Positions 1 through 8,856 of a stretch of 57,749 bases of DNA are shown here, piece after piece. The position numbers and the translations under genes were made by a program. Origin of the DNA: Cyanobacteria bacterium REEB459 (GTDB lineage Bacteria > Cyanobacteriota > Cyanobacteriia > Phormidesmidales > Phormidesmidaceae); NCBI GenBank assembly GCA_018970085.1, contig JAGWXD010000018.1, positions 1-57,749 on the forward strand. The letters are read 5' to 3'. Position 1 is the first letter of the stretch; each line of letters opens with the position of its first letter. The notes below the pieces were generated by a model. The model had not been told where the DNA came from. It worked only from the letters and a program-made list of their open reading frames with translations, and did no database searches.

Positions 1-391
1 AGAACTGAGAAAATACTAGCCGTCACCTATTGGCTGTCACCTCGGAGATCGTTCTCGGGAATCGGCGATCGCCCTCTGGCAGTCACTTCCACCGGTCTAC
101 CGACAATGCGCCAAGGTTTACACCGACTGCTGGGAAGCTTAGGTTACGATAATTCCGAGTAAGCGGCATGAGGCTGTGGGCAAAGACAGCGGCTTGACCA
201 GTTACATCGAGCGGCTGAACAACACCCTGAGGCAGCGGGTGGTGCGACTGGTCAGGAAGACCTTGTCGTTTTCCAAGAAGCTAGAGAACCCCATTGGGGC
301 AATCTGGCTGTTCATCCATGACTACAACTGCCGCATCCGGGAGAAGCTAGCAGAGCAAGGTGATCCGATTCTTTCCTCCGTCCTGCACTAA
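1..391 (+). pseudogene. IS1-family transposase, 3' remnant (broken)
   Basis: The 3' part of an IS1-type transposase, running off the left edge of the window. From codon 176 the frame reads GKDSGLTSYIERLNNTLRQR, then VRLVRKTLSFSKKLENPIGA, the conserved C-terminal block of cyanobacterial IS1 transposases. The upstream block GDRSRESAIALWQSLPPVYR (from 44) is in the same frame but is cut off by an in-frame TAG at 140-142, where relatives read WEAY. Still further upstream the recognisable residues (RTEKILAVTYWL) lie in a different frame, so at least one frameshift is also present. With a nonsense codon and a frameshift it cannot make an active transposase. No terminal inverted repeat was identified. 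Confidence 0.85.
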
Positions 392-415
392 AATCCACTA
401 CCGGCCAGTTTAGAG

Positions 416-730
416 GTGTCGATTCTTTGGGATCGTAACGGTGAGTTTGATCCGATATGAATCCCTAAACATCAGCGATGCTTAGCGGGTTTGGATGAAA
501 AGATCATTGCAATGTACGCCTGAGGCTTGAGCTTGCGAGATATCACTGCCCAGTTGCAAGACCTATTCGGGGTGGAGGTTTCCGCCTCGCTGATTAGCGA
601 AGTGACGGATGCGGTACTCGATCAGGTGAAAGCCTGGCAGAGCCGGCCCTTAGAGACGGTTTATCCGGTGGTTTACCTCGATGTCTTCTACGTCAACATC
701 AAGGTATTGGGGCGCATCAGTAAGCGAGGG
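416..730 (+). pseudogene. IS256-family (mutator type) transposase fragment with two in-frame stops
   Basis: One frame reads DRNGEFDPI-stop-IPKHQRCLAGLDEKIIAMYA-stop-GLSLRDITAQL, then VSASLISEVTDAVLDQVKAW and RPLETVYPVVYLDVFYVNIK. This is the N-terminal/central part of an IS256-family transposase; relatives have DRxGEFEP, then LYARGMSTRDI, then the YPIVYLDALYVKI block around the first catalytic Asp. TGA codons at 458-460 and 521-523 interrupt it; the second replaces the Arg of YARGM and fits a CGA to TGA transition. The similarity stops soon after the VYLD block, so the catalytic middle and C-terminus are missing. A deceptively open stretch (527-868) continues into unrelated sequence and should not be annotated as a gene. 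Confidence 0.8.
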
Positions 731-1080
731 GGAGATTTAGTCTTAGATATTACTCCCCAGCCCCCCACCGCCAAGTTGGGTTTTATTGCCCTGGCTGACT
801 CCGCCCCCTTGATTATCGCCATCGCCAGTGGGTTTACGACCAGACCGGTGAGTGGCCCACCGATCTAGCGATCGACCCCGATCCGGCCTGGGGGCGGCTA
901 GACCAGATACCAGCCCGGTCACAGCCCAGGCCAGCCGCCTGGGCACTGCGCTCAGTCTGGATCAATGGCATGCTCTCAGCCCGCTCTAACGATTTGCCCT
1001 GATTCAACTCAGCCTGGCCGGACACGAACACCGTAATTTCGCCTTGGCTCTGGTGGAGTTTTGCCTGGAGAGCCCTGCCT
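731..1080 (+). pseudogene. Decayed gene pieces: NrtA/CmpA-like segment and an unidentified 3' end
   Basis: Two more pieces follow the transposase fragment. At about 773-820 the frame reads KLGFIALADSAPLIIA, which resembles the start of the mature part of NrtA/CmpA-type nitrate/bicarbonate binding proteins (KLGFIxLTDxAPLIIA). In another frame from 811 comes DYRHRQWVYDQTGEWPTDLA and then PAAWALRSVWINGMLSARSN, ending at a TGA at 1000-1002. A one-base shift restores LIQLSLAGHEHRNFALALVE and FCLESPASN running into the dxs 3' end. I do not recognise this last protein. The NrtA assignment rests on 16 residues and is tentative. The stretch looks like debris left after insertion and deletion events. 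Confidence 0.5.
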
Positions 1081-2988
1081 CTAACCCACCAGGGCCGGTT
1101 GAGGAACCCGGTAGGTAGCCAGGATGCGCTCCGCCAGATGGGGCGGGGTCAACCCCAGGGTTGCCATGGACTGTTCTGGAGTAGCATGGTCCACTAGTAC
1201 ATCGGGCACCCCAAGGCGCAGCACCGAGACCGGCAGTTGGGCATCTAGAATGGCCTCCGCCACCGCCGAGCCAAAGCCCCCCATCAGGCAACCTTCCTCC
1301 AGGGTGACCACCTTACCCAGGCGCTGGGCCAGGGGCAGGATCAGCTCGGTATCCAGGGGTTTAGCAAAGCGGGCATTTACCACCGTGGCCTCAATCCCGT
1401 GCTCACTCAAAATCTCGGCGGTTTGCAGGGCAGGGTAAACCATGGAGCCGTAGCCCAACAACAACAGGTCATCTCCCTGGCGTAGCACCTCCGCCTTACC
1501 GATCGGTAGGGGCTCCCAGCCTTCCTCCATGAGGGGAGCGCCATAGCCGCTACCACGGGGATAGCGCAGGGCGATCGCCCCATCCGTGTAGTTAATCCCC
1601 GTCACCAGCATACGCTGTAACTCCGCCTCGTCCTTGGGAGCCATCAGCACCATATTGGGAATGCAGCGCAGATAGGCGATGTCGTAGAGGCCCTGGTGGG
1701 TAGGACCATCGGCCCCCACAATACCCGCCCGGTCCAGGCAGAAAAACACCGGCAACTTTTGAATACAGACGTCGTGAATAATCTGGTCAAAGCCCCGCTG
1801 TAGGAAGGTGGAATAGATCGTCACCACGGGACGAACCCCCTGGCAGGCCAGACCAGCGGCCAGGGTGACGGCATGCTGTTCAGCAATGCCCACATCAATA
1901 TACTGCTGGGGCAACGCCTGTTGCAGTTTATCCAACCCCGTACCAGTAGCCATGGCCGCGGTAATACCAATAATTTTAGGATTTTCCTCCGCCAGCTTAA
2001 TCAGGGTTTGGGCAAACACTTTGGAGTAGCTGGGGGGCTTGGGCTTACTGGAGGGCAGGCTCTTACCGGTGGCCAGGTTAAAGGGGGATTGGGCATGGTA
2101 GCCGACCTGGTCCTTTTCGGCGATCGCATAGCCCTTACCCTTGGTAGTGGCCACATGCACCAGCACCGGTCCGGTATGTTGGTGAGCTTCTTTGAAGGTG
2201 GTGATCAGTTCCTGCAGGTTATGGCCATCGACAGGACCCATATAGGTAAAGCCCAACTCTTCAAACACCGCTCCCACCTTGGGCACCGCCAGACGCTTCA
2301 TGCCCTCCTTGACCCGATCCAATTCGGGGGAAAGGGAACTACCCACAAAGGGCAGGTGCTTGAATTGCTCCTCTAAATTATCAGTGAGAAACTGCACTGG
2401 TGGGCTGAGGCGCATTTTATTCAGATAGCGGGGAATGGCGCCAACATTGGGAGAAATGGACATTTCATTGTCGTTCAGCACCACCAACAAATTGGTATGG
2501 GGCAGGTGGCCGGCGTGGTTGATCGCCTCCAAGGCCATGCCCCCGGTCAGGGCGCCATCACCAATAATCGCCGCCACCTTGTAATCTTCGCCGGCCAAGT
2601 CACGCGCCAGGGCCATGCCCAGGGCGGCGGAAATACTGGTGGAGGCATGGCCCGCCCCAAAGTGGTCGAAACGGTTTTCGCTGCGTTTCAGGTAACCGGC
2701 CACCCCGTCCTTTTGCCGCAGGGTATGGAAGTCATGGTACCGACCAGTAATTAATTTATGGGGATAGGCCTGGTGGCCCACGTCCCACACCACCTTGTCG
2801 CGATCTAGATCGAGGGTTTGGTAGAGGGCTAGAGTTAACTCCACCACCCCCAACCCCGGGCCCAGGTGCCCCCCACTGGTGGCTACGGTCTCCAGGTGTT
2901 TTTCGCGAATTTGGCGGGCAATTTCTTCGAGTTGGCGAATTGATAGCCCGTGCAATTGGTTGGGGTGAGTTATGTCACTCAGGTGCAT
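1081..2988 (-). CDS. dxs: 1-deoxy-D-xylulose-5-phosphate synthase
   Basis: Thiamine-diphosphate enzyme condensing pyruvate with glyceraldehyde 3-phosphate, the first step of the MEP isoprenoid pathway that feeds carotenoids, phytol and quinone side chains. The 635 aa match the usual DXS length. Visible blocks: [18 protein letters not shown] near residue 40, [12 protein letters not shown] near 70, the diphosphate/Mg-binding [18 protein letters not shown] near 145, and the transketolase pyrimidine-binding region with [17 protein letters not shown] near 370. ATG start, family-typical N-terminus ([14 protein letters not shown]). No co-oriented partner is close: menB on the same strand lies about 560 bp upstream and the 3' end abuts transposon debris. 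No reading-frame damage is seen. Confidence 0.97.
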   Translation of the reverse strand: MHLSDITHPNQLHGLSIRQLEEIARQIREKHLETVATSGGHLGPGLGVVELTLALYQTLDLDRDKVVWDVGHQAYPHKLITGRYHDFHTLRQKDGVAGYLKRSENRFDHFGAGHASTSISAALGMALARDLAGEDYKVAAIIGDGALTGGMALEAINHAGHLPHTNLLVVLNDNEMSISPNVGAIPRYLNKMRLSPPVQFLTDNLEEQFKHLPFVGSSLSPELDRVKEGMKRLAVPKVGAVFEELGFTYMGPVDGHNLQELITTFKEAHQHTGPVLVHVATTKGKGYAIAEKDQVGYHAQSPFNLATGKSLPSSKPKPPSYSKVFAQTLIKLAEENPKIIGITAAMATGTGLDKLQQALPQQYIDVGIAEQHAVTLAAGLACQGVRPVVTIYSTFLQRGFDQIIHDVCIQKLPVFFCLDRAGIVGADGPTHQGLYDIAYLRCIPNMVLMAPKDEAELQRMLVTGINYTDGAIALRYPRGSGYGAPLMEEGWEPLPIGKAEVLRQGDDLLLLGYGSMVYPALQTAEILSEHGIEATVVNARFAKPLDTELILPLAQRLGKVVTLEEGCLMGGFGSAVAEAILDAQLPVSVLRLGVPDVLVDHATPEQSMATLGLTPPHLAERILATYRVPQPALVG

Positions 2989-3405
2989 ATTACGGAAACC
3001 TCTAGATTTTGATATTAAATCAGGTTGGCCATGGCCATGCTGATACTAAAATTCGCGTACGGGCATGCTTCCCTGTGATTCAGGTATGGGGATGAAACAC
3101 CTATCGCTGGGCTGATTGACCATAGACCGCTATTGCCGCATCGGGATTGATTTTGCAAACCCGTCTACTTTTTCAGCCCTATGGCCCTTGACTAGTGGCC
3201 ACAGAGTATTGTCTTTCCTTCAAATTGTACCGCCAGTGTCGAACAATACACTTTACCGTCTCAGCCCAGGCTGAGCGGTCTATCCCCCTGGGAGGGGCTG
3301 GGAGGATTTCCAAGGTAACTAAAGTTCAAAGATTTGCAAACACAGTAATAATTATAAAAGAGATTGATAAACTGTAGCTATAGATACAATTTGAGGATTC
3401 TTCCT
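2989..3405. other. Intergenic region between dxs and a small + strand gene
   Basis: About 417 bp holding the promoter regions of two divergent genes. It becomes AT-rich near 3340-3400. A GAGGA sequence at about 3393-3397 is a suitable ribosome binding site for the 45-codon gene starting at 3406. I see no RNA gene, riboswitch or convincing palindrome. A 60-codon open stretch here has no coding character. Confidence 0.5.
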
Positions 3406-3543
3406 ATGGGCTACGCCATTTCCCCCCAACACCGTCGTCAGGTAATTAACGAACTCCGCCACCAGCTGCGCTATGCCAACCCCGAGGACCGGCAGCGTAT
3501 TCGTCAAGAACTGGAGTTTTGGCAACAGCACGGCGTCCTCTAG
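3406..3543 (+). CDS. Small conserved-looking helical protein (45 aa)
   Basis: A 45-codon gene with ATG at 3406, preceded by GAGGA about 9 nt upstream, ending 8 bp before the convergent menB stop. The product begins MGYAISPQHRRQVINELRHQ and continues with ANPEDRQRIRQELEFWQQHG. It is rich in Arg, Gln and Glu and should form one or two amphipathic helices; there is no membrane segment or Cys. The residue pattern and ribosome binding site argue that it is real. I do not recognise the family. A nucleic-acid-binding or protein-binding role would fit its charge but is only a guess. Confidence 0.6.
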   Translation: MGYAISPQHRRQVINELRHQLRYANPEDRQRIRQELEFWQQHGVL

Positions 3544-3551
3544 CCTTGACG

Positions 3552-4385
3552 CTAGGGTAGCCAGGGATACTGGCGAAAATTGGGCGATCGCTTCTCTAGA
3601 AAAGCCTGTTTCCCCTCCGTACCCTCTTCAGTCATGTAATAGAGCAGGGTAGCGTTACCGGCCAACTCTTGCAGGCCGGCCTGACCGTCGCAGTCGGCGT
3701 TGAAGGCGGCCTTTAGGCAACGGATGGCAAGGGGGCTATTTTGCAGAATTTCCTGGGCCCAGGCGATGCCCTCCGACTCTAAGTGGTCCACCGGCACCAC
3801 CTGGTTGACCAGGCCCATGGCCATGGCCTGGTGAGCATCGTACTGGCGGCAAAGATACCAGATTTCCCGAGCTTTTTTTTGGCCCACGATGCGGGCCAGG
3901 TAACTGGCCCCAAAGCCGCCGTCAAAGCTGCCCACCCGGGGGCCAGTCTGGCCAAAAATGGCGTTATCCGCCGCAATGGTCAGGTCACAAACCACGTGCA
4001 GTACCTGACCCCCACCGATGGCGTAGCCCGCCACCAGGGCAATCACCACTTTGGGCATGGAGCGAATCAGCCGCTGCAGGTCCAACACATTCAGGCGTGG
4101 CACTCCTGCCCCATCCAGGTAGCCGCCGTGGCCCCGCACCTTCTGGTCACCACCGGCGCAAAAAGCATACTTGCCATCGCTATGGGGACCGGCCCCGGTC
4201 AGCAAAACCACCCCAATGCGGCTATCTTCCCGGGCGTTGCTAAAGGCCTCGTAGAGTTCGGTAATGGTTTCGGGCCGAAAGGCATTGCGCCGATGGGGGC
4301 GGTTAATCGTGATTTTGGCGATCCCATCGGCCTTCTGGTAAAGAATATCTTCGTAGGCTTTGATGTTGTGCCAGTTCACCTGCAT
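3552..4385 (-). CDS. menB: 1,4-dihydroxy-2-naphthoyl-CoA synthase
   Basis: Crotonase-family enzyme closing the second ring of the naphthoquinone, converting o-succinylbenzoyl-CoA to DHNA-CoA. In cyanobacteria this pathway makes phylloquinone, the A1 electron carrier of photosystem I. The 277 aa are full length. Diagnostic blocks: [20 protein letters not shown] near residue 28, [16 protein letters not shown] near 74, [20 protein letters not shown] (oxyanion-hole Gly residues) near 118, and [20 protein letters not shown] near 144, with the MenB-type GSFDGG. ATG start at 4385. It converges with the 45-aa gene. No other men gene is in the window. Confidence 0.97.
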   Translation of the reverse strand: MQVNWHNIKAYEDILYQKADGIAKITINRPHRRNAFRPETITELYEAFSNAREDSRIGVVLLTGAGPHSDGKYAFCAGGDQKVRGHGGYLDGAGVPRLNVLDLQRLIRSMPKVVIALVAGYAIGGGQVLHVVCDLTIAADNAIFGQTGPRVGSFDGGFGASYLARIVGQKKAREIWYLCRQYDAHQAMAMGLVNQVVPVDHLESEGIAWAQEILQNSPLAIRCLKAAFNADCDGQAGLQELAGNATLLYYMTEEGTEGKQAFLEKRSPNFRQYPWLP

Positions 4386-4672
4386 AGGGGGAGACGGTTG
4401 ACTTGTGAGTTTAATCAGAACAGCAATCAGATGGGGTAGACAGGTTGGCTTGATGCCCTCAGTTTTTAGTCTAACCCAGGGCTGGAGACCACTAGCCAGG
4501 TTTGGTGAGCCAGGCTTTTAGGGGCTGGTTAGGGGACCATCGCCGGACTGCAGGCTGAGTTGTCCTTGAGCTCAGTCCCTACCATAGCCTGGAATGGCAG
4601 AATTCAGGTATAAGTTAATCAGGTCCTCACTGCAGATCAGTGATCAGCCATCTTCCCTTGGATCTTTCACCT

Positions 4673-5404
4673 ATGGTTAACGCCTCAGAACCATCCCACC
4701 CCTCTGCGACTCCTGGTCGGCCCTCTGCCCGGCCTATTTCCTTTAATATTCAGTCTCAGGATCAAGGTAGCGCTCCCCCCGCGGCCGTCAAACCCTTCCC
4801 GATGCAGGTACAAACCTGTGACCTGCCAGGTCTGCCCAAACCTAAACGGCCGGTCTTTAGTCGTCATCGCCACGATGCCAATCCTGCGCTAGCTATTAAG
4901 GTATTGCAGGATATCCACCTGGCCATCGAAAGCTGGCATAGGGAATTAAAAGAGGTCCTACAGCGTATCCAGGCCCTTTATATGGAAGGGCCCATTGTCG
5001 AAGGTTGGCTAGAACCCGTTAAGCCCTCGGACCGCAATCCGACTCCCTTAAAGGAAGCGGCTTTGCTGCGCCATGGCGATGCTGAGGCGCTGTCTGGTTA
5101 TGTAGAGCGGTTATGCCAGTCCCTGGATCAGGAAGCTCCTCTATCCTCGGCGGAGGCTTCTACCGCCCCTACCTACCAGCTCTGTAGTCTTGACCCAGAA
5201 GGCCAGGTGCAGTGTCTTGTTTGTCCTCCAGAGCAACTTCCTAGCCTGAGTCTGGCGATCGCCAGGCACCAAAAGTTGCGCCAGTTGTTGGATCAAAAAC
5301 ACTATCTAGAAGCTCGTCTGAACCGCTCGGTAGAGGTATTGACCGCCAGCCGCGATCGCCTGGATATTCCGGCCACCTGCAGCTCTCAGCCCGCAGGGGA
5401 ATAA
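4673..5404 (+). CDS. Hypothetical protein, coiled-coil-like C-terminal half
   Basis: I do not recognise this gene. From the ATG at 4673 it encodes 243 aa; an in-frame GTG at 4640 would add 11 residues, and neither has a clear Shine-Dalgarno sequence. The first 60 residues are rich in Pro, Ser and Gln and probably disordered. Residues about 75-115 (LAIKVLQDIHLAIESWHREL, then KEVLQRIQALYMEGPIVEGW) are strongly helical. A mixed region with QLCSLDPEGQVQCLVCPPEQ follows, then a second helical stretch (LAIARHQKLRQLLDQKHYLE). No signal peptide or membrane segment. Probably a cyanobacterial protein; it converges with the DUF427 gene 9 bp downstream. Confidence 0.7.
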   Translation: MVNASEPSHPSATPGRPSARPISFNIQSQDQGSAPPAAVKPFPMQVQTCDLPGLPKPKRPVFSRHRHDANPALAIKVLQDIHLAIESWHRELKEVLQRIQALYMEGPIVEGWLEPVKPSDRNPTPLKEAALLRHGDAEALSGYVERLCQSLDQEAPLSSAEASTAPTYQLCSLDPEGQVQCLVCPPEQLPSLSLAIARHQKLRQLLDQKHYLEARLNRSVEVLTASRDRLDIPATCSSQPAGE

Positions 5405-5413
5405 CCGGTCAAC

Positions 5414-5905
5414 TTACCAACCCCAGGTGCCCGGGCCGCCCTTAAAGGGGCCCACAATATCAGCGCTAATCCATCCGCCGTAAAAGTCGCCGGGCTGAGC
5501 TTCAACTAGCTGACCATCCAGATAGCAGCCATCCATGCGAGCGGGATAAAAGGCGATGTAACCAGCAATCTCGGCAAAGGGTGGAGTGGGGTGGTGATAA
5601 CACCAGGCCCCAGGCTCTACCTGGCGATCGCCTACGGCAACGGAGAAGTAACTGGCTTCACCCTTCCATTCACACAGGGAGGTTCTGGGTAGGGGCTGCA
5701 GATAGGCGATCTGTACGTCCTCAGGGGGAATGTAGTAAACCGGCGGGTGACTGGTCTCTAGAACCCGGCGAGCCCGACTAGAATCGGCTATGACCACCCC
5801 GTTAAAGACCACCTGAAGATGGCGAGAAGAGTCTTGCCAACGGGGTGGCCGGGGATAGTCCCACACCGACTCTTGACCAGGACCCGGCAGAATTGGGGAA
5901 AGCAT
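5414..5905 (-). CDS. DUF427 domain protein
   Basis: A 163-aa soluble protein with one DUF427 fold. The N-terminus carries ESVWDYPRPPRWQDSSRHLQ and then VVFNGVVIADSSRARRVLET. The family hallmarks are HPPVYYIPPEDV, then TSLCEWKGEASYFSV, WCYHHPTPPFAEIAGYIAFY, and a C-terminal VGPFKGGPGTWGW. Biochemical function of DUF427 is not established, so no role is proposed. ATG at 5905 was chosen; a TTG at 5911 would add two residues. It lies 13 bp downstream of the caspase-like gene on the same strand and may be co-transcribed with it. Confidence 0.88.
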   Translation of the reverse strand: MLSPILPGPGQESVWDYPRPPRWQDSSRHLQVVFNGVVIADSSRARRVLETSHPPVYYIPPEDVQIAYLQPLPRTSLCEWKGEASYFSVAVGDRQVEPGAWCYHHPTPPFAEIAGYIAFYPARMDGCYLDGQLVEAQPGDFYGGWISADIVGPFKGGPGTWGW

Positions 5906-5924
5906 AGGCAATCACAAGGTAACT

Positions 5925-7616
5925 TTATTGGCCCCGCCAGGTTTTTAGCTGTTGTTGGGCCTGATCGTAGGCGCCGGTACCGGCTGGTATCAGATCGGCG
6001 GCGGCGATCGCTCCCGGCAGTTGCCCATTAGCAGCCCGTACCTGGGCTATTGCCAGCATATCCTGACTCCACTGGTTAATTCGCTCCTGGGCCAGACTGG
6101 ATTCTGGATAATCGGCTGGAATCTGTTGCAATAATAAAATGCCATCCCGATAGGTGGTAGCCTGCTGGGCCTGCAGCAGAGCCTGAGCCTCTTGTAGAAG
6201 CTGGCGATTGATGTTTTGTTGCTGCCATCGCTGCATCAGCAGCTGGGCCTGGGCATAGGCATCGGCTTGATCGGTGGGGACTAGACGGGCAGCCGCCACC
6301 GCCCCCTTCAAGTTACCAGCCACCGCCCGGCCTCTAGCCAGATCTAAAATTACCCAACTCCAGCGACTGATTTGAGCCTGAACCTGGTCATAGAGGGGGT
6401 CTTCTGGGGCAATCTGGCGAAGCTTTTCGATGGCATTGTTAAAGGCAGAAGCAGAGAGCGGCTCGAGGTGGCGGTAGGCGTGGTTAAACAGGGCTGACCC
6501 CGCCATGGGAGCAAGGGAGGCTTGGGGCAAGTTAGTTTTTCCTGAAAAGTCCAGGTCGGTCAACGCTGGGGGTCTCTCTGCCGTTAAGGGGGGTGGGCCT
6601 TTAAATTGGGGCGCAAGTGCTAGCAGTAGTGCTCCCACCAGTACTCCCCCCGCCAGTAAACCGGCAACCCCGACCCTCAGCCAACCCCAGGGAGGTTGGC
6701 CCGGGTTAGAGATGGGCGCAGGCGGGGGCGGGCTCTCTGGGAGGGGACGATGGGAGTCTGCCGGCGGGGTTGAGCTGGGGTCTAGGGTACTAAGATGGCC
6801 TGGCCGCTGCAGTGCGTGGTGGGCTGTTGATGCCGGAGCATGGCTCACCAGGTCGTAGGTGTCCCCCGCTAGGATCGAGCTATGGGGAGGCACCAACAGC
6901 AGCAGTCTCTGATCAGCAGGAATCACCACCATGGGATTTTGCTGCGGTCGCCAGTGGTGTTGACATAACTCTGGGATGCGATCGCCGAGGTAATCCACCA
7001 TCTGAGCCAAGGTAAAACAGCTGTGAAATCTCAACCCCTCCAGCAGAGCTTGGGTAAAAAATCCATGGCGCACCGCTAGGCTTTCTTGAGAGAACTGATC
7101 GGGCAGACAGGATAGAATTAAAGGCACAGCCAGACTCTCAGCCAGGGCCAGGGTGGAGCGCCCCAACTCGGCTACGGTTAAACCCGACTGGGGGCGATGC
7201 ATATCTAACATCACCAGGCATTGACAGTTTCCCTGGGTCTTCAAAAGATTAAACACACGTCGCAGGGCAATCGCTGTTTCAGGAATCTGATCAGGGTTGG
7301 CATCGATGGGCAAAATATAGTCTTCACCCTGGCAGTGCAAACCGTAGCCACTAAAAAAAAACCAGACCAAGTCTTCGGGAGCCGCCTGTTCACAAGTCTG
7401 ACTGAGCTGGTGTAAAAGATTGTTACGGTTAGGAAAAGCCGCTCCCTGATAGACCATAGGGGCCACGTCAGTGAATAGAGCGCAGTTGGCCGCCGGCAAA
7501 CCGACATCCTCAATCAGGCAGTCTCTTAACTCAATCGCATCCCCTTGGCAATAAAGCAGGGGTTGGAGAGATCTGTACTGATTGATGCCGACCAGCACCG
7601 GCCAGTGGGTTGCCAT
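5925..7616 (-). CDS. Caspase-fold (peptidase C14-like) membrane protein without the catalytic His/Cys dyad
   Basis: The first 240 residues have the p20-like fold of cyanobacterial orthocaspases: WPVLVGINQYRSLQPLLYCQ at the start, then EDLVWFFFSGYGLHCQGEDY and CLVMLDMHRPQSG. In active members these last two read SGHG and D-x-C-x-SG. Here the His position is Tyr91 and the Cys position is His140, so proteolysis by the usual mechanism is not expected. A Pro/Ser-rich linker (about 255-310) leads to one membrane segment near 311-334 (GVAGLLAGGVLVGALLLALA). The last 210 residues are Gln/Ala-rich, repeat-like helices (LLQEAQALLQAQQATTYRDG; GNLKGAVAAARLVP and GQLPGAIAAADLIP are similar units). Likely a scaffold or regulator; the partner is unknown. 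Probably transcribed with DUF427. Confidence 0.85.
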   Translation of the reverse strand: MATHWPVLVGINQYRSLQPLLYCQGDAIELRDCLIEDVGLPAANCALFTDVAPMVYQGAAFPNRNNLLHQLSQTCEQAAPEDLVWFFFSGYGLHCQGEDYILPIDANPDQIPETAIALRRVFNLLKTQGNCQCLVMLDMHRPQSGLTVAELGRSTLALAESLAVPLILSCLPDQFSQESLAVRHGFFTQALLEGLRFHSCFTLAQMVDYLGDRIPELCQHHWRPQQNPMVVIPADQRLLLLVPPHSSILAGDTYDLVSHAPASTAHHALQRPGHLSTLDPSSTPPADSHRPLPESPPPPAPISNPGQPPWGWLRVGVAGLLAGGVLVGALLLALAPQFKGPPPLTAERPPALTDLDFSGKTNLPQASLAPMAGSALFNHAYRHLEPLSASAFNNAIEKLRQIAPEDPLYDQVQAQISRWSWVILDLARGRAVAGNLKGAVAAARLVPTDQADAYAQAQLLMQRWQQQNINRQLLQEAQALLQAQQATTYRDGILLLQQIPADYPESSLAQERINQWSQDMLAIAQVRAANGQLPGAIAAADLIPAGTGAYDQAQQQLKTWRGQ

Positions 7617-7696
7617 GTTCTACCCCATCTCCCTGGACTCTAGATAGTCACCATTAAGGTCAACCCGACGCGGATCAGACAGGATCCCAGGATTGG

Positions 7697-8257
7697 TTAA
7701 CCAATTCGCAACAGTTCCACATCAAACACTAGGGTGGCATTGCCAGGAATAACCCCACCGGCACCGCGGCTACCGTAGCCCAACTCGGGAGGGATGGTCA
7801 ACTGGCGCTGCCCTCCCACCCGCATCGTACTGACCCCTTCGTCCCAGCCCTTAATCACCTGGCCGACGCCAATTTGAAAGGTAAAAGGGCGACCGCGATC
7901 GCGAGAGCTATCAAACTTAGTACCATCTTCTAGGGTGCCGGTGTAATGCACGGTAACTCGCTGACCAGTTTGAGGCATTGCTCCTGTCCCTTCTACCAGA
8001 TCAACATAGCGCAGACCAGAGGCAGTGGTAATCGGTTGCCTGGACTCCGGGGCAGGAGGAGAAGATAGCAAGTCAGCGGCTGACCCGGTAACCGCCATAG
8101 CCATAGCGACGGGGGTAGCAGCAGCGTCCAGCCTGGCTTCAGAGTCAGGTCCACCCAAGGCCGCCGTAGCGCTGGACATAGGACCACCTAACTGGGCTAC
8201 TAGTAATACCAGACAGCAACCCACCAACACAGCCAGACTAATTAAAATCTCTCGCAC
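7697..8257 (-). CDS. FKBP-type peptidyl-prolyl cis-trans isomerase, exported or membrane-anchored
   Basis: The product has an N-terminal hydrophobic segment ([20 protein letters not shown], residues 4-23), a variable Ala/Pro linker, and a single FKBP domain from about residue 80. FKBP features: [57 protein letters not shown], and a closing [13 protein letters not shown]. These include the active-site Tyr, Asp, Phe and Trp positions of the family. It should assist proline isomerisation in the periplasm or thylakoid lumen. The start is GTG at 8257 with GGAGAA about 6 nt upstream. Related lumenal FKBPs are common in cyanobacteria and chloroplasts. Confidence 0.92.
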   Translation of the reverse strand: MREILISLAVLVGCCLVLLVAQLGGPMSSATAALGGPDSEARLDAAATPVAMAMAVTGSAADLLSSPPAPESRQPITTASGLRYVDLVEGTGAMPQTGQRVTVHYTGTLEDGTKFDSSRDRGRPFTFQIGVGQVIKGWDEGVSTMRVGGQRQLTIPPELGYGSRGAGGVIPGNATLVFDVELLRIG

Positions 8258-8428
8258 AATTGTTCTCCTAATTTATATTCTCCTGATTCACCATCAGACC
8301 CCCATAGTAGCAAGTAACGATAGGGGCTTAAACCCCAGACCGAAATCGGTACAGCCCTCTGGTCGAGGCGAGGACCCAAGATGGCAGAATAGGAGACAGT
8401 CGGTTCTACAGTTCTCAACCTTTCAGCC

Positions 8429-8770
8429 ATGCCCACCCCTACCCTCACCCTGAACCTATCCGATGGATCGGTACGATTCAATTTTTCCATCGCCGCCGCC
8501 GAAGAACTACAAGCCTGCCTCAGCGCACTCAAAGGCCAATGGCAAGCAGCTGCAGTTGAAGCCGGCCCTATTTCCCGACCCGGGCAACTAAAACCCATGG
8601 AATATCGTCACACCGGCGAAGTATTTTTAGAAATCTTTTGCAATCCCAATATCTGGACTAGCGCTTTTGCCGCCAGGGTATTAATCACCCTCCGAGACGA
8701 CCGGATACGCCTGACCACCGAAACCACCCTTCCGCAACTTTATGAAGATATTTGTCATTATCTGGAGTAG
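8429..8770 (+). CDS. Conserved hypothetical protein (113 aa)
   Basis: A compact soluble protein with alternating strand and helix pattern: TPTLTLNLSDGSVRFNFSIA, EELQACLSALKGQWQAAAVE, and a C-terminal VLITLRDDRIRLTTETTLPQ followed by LYEDICHYLE. No signal peptide, membrane segment or Cys-based motif. It resembles a small alpha/beta domain, but I do not recognise the family or function. ATG at 8429. It is divergent from the FKBP gene (172 bp between starts) and 86 bp upstream of another small hypothetical gene on the same strand. Confidence 0.7.
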   Translation: MPTPTLTLNLSDGSVRFNFSIAAAEELQACLSALKGQWQAAAVEAGPISRPGQLKPMEYRHTGEVFLEIFCNPNIWTSAFAARVLITLRDDRIRLTTETTLPQLYEDICHYLE

Positions 8771-8856
8771 GATGAGATATTAAGTACAATGAAATTCTAA
8801 TAAGAAATTGTTACAAGTTTTTTTAAGTTACTTATCCCTATAGTTTCAAGCAGCTG

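Noticed and set aside
527-868. Open 113-codon frame that looks like a gene
   Set aside because: It joins an IS256 transposase fragment to unrelated sequence, begins after an in-frame TGA within the homology, and has no ribosome binding site.
1873-2376. 167-codon frame opposite dxs
   Set aside because: Antisense shadow of a clear dxs gene; no motif of its own.
3783-4439. 218-codon frame opposite menB
   Set aside because: Reverse-strand shadow of menB; composition follows the menB codons.
8321-8334. GGGGCTTAAACCCC near-palindrome upstream of the 113-aa gene
   Set aside because: Not a perfect inverted repeat and short; chance occurrence likely.
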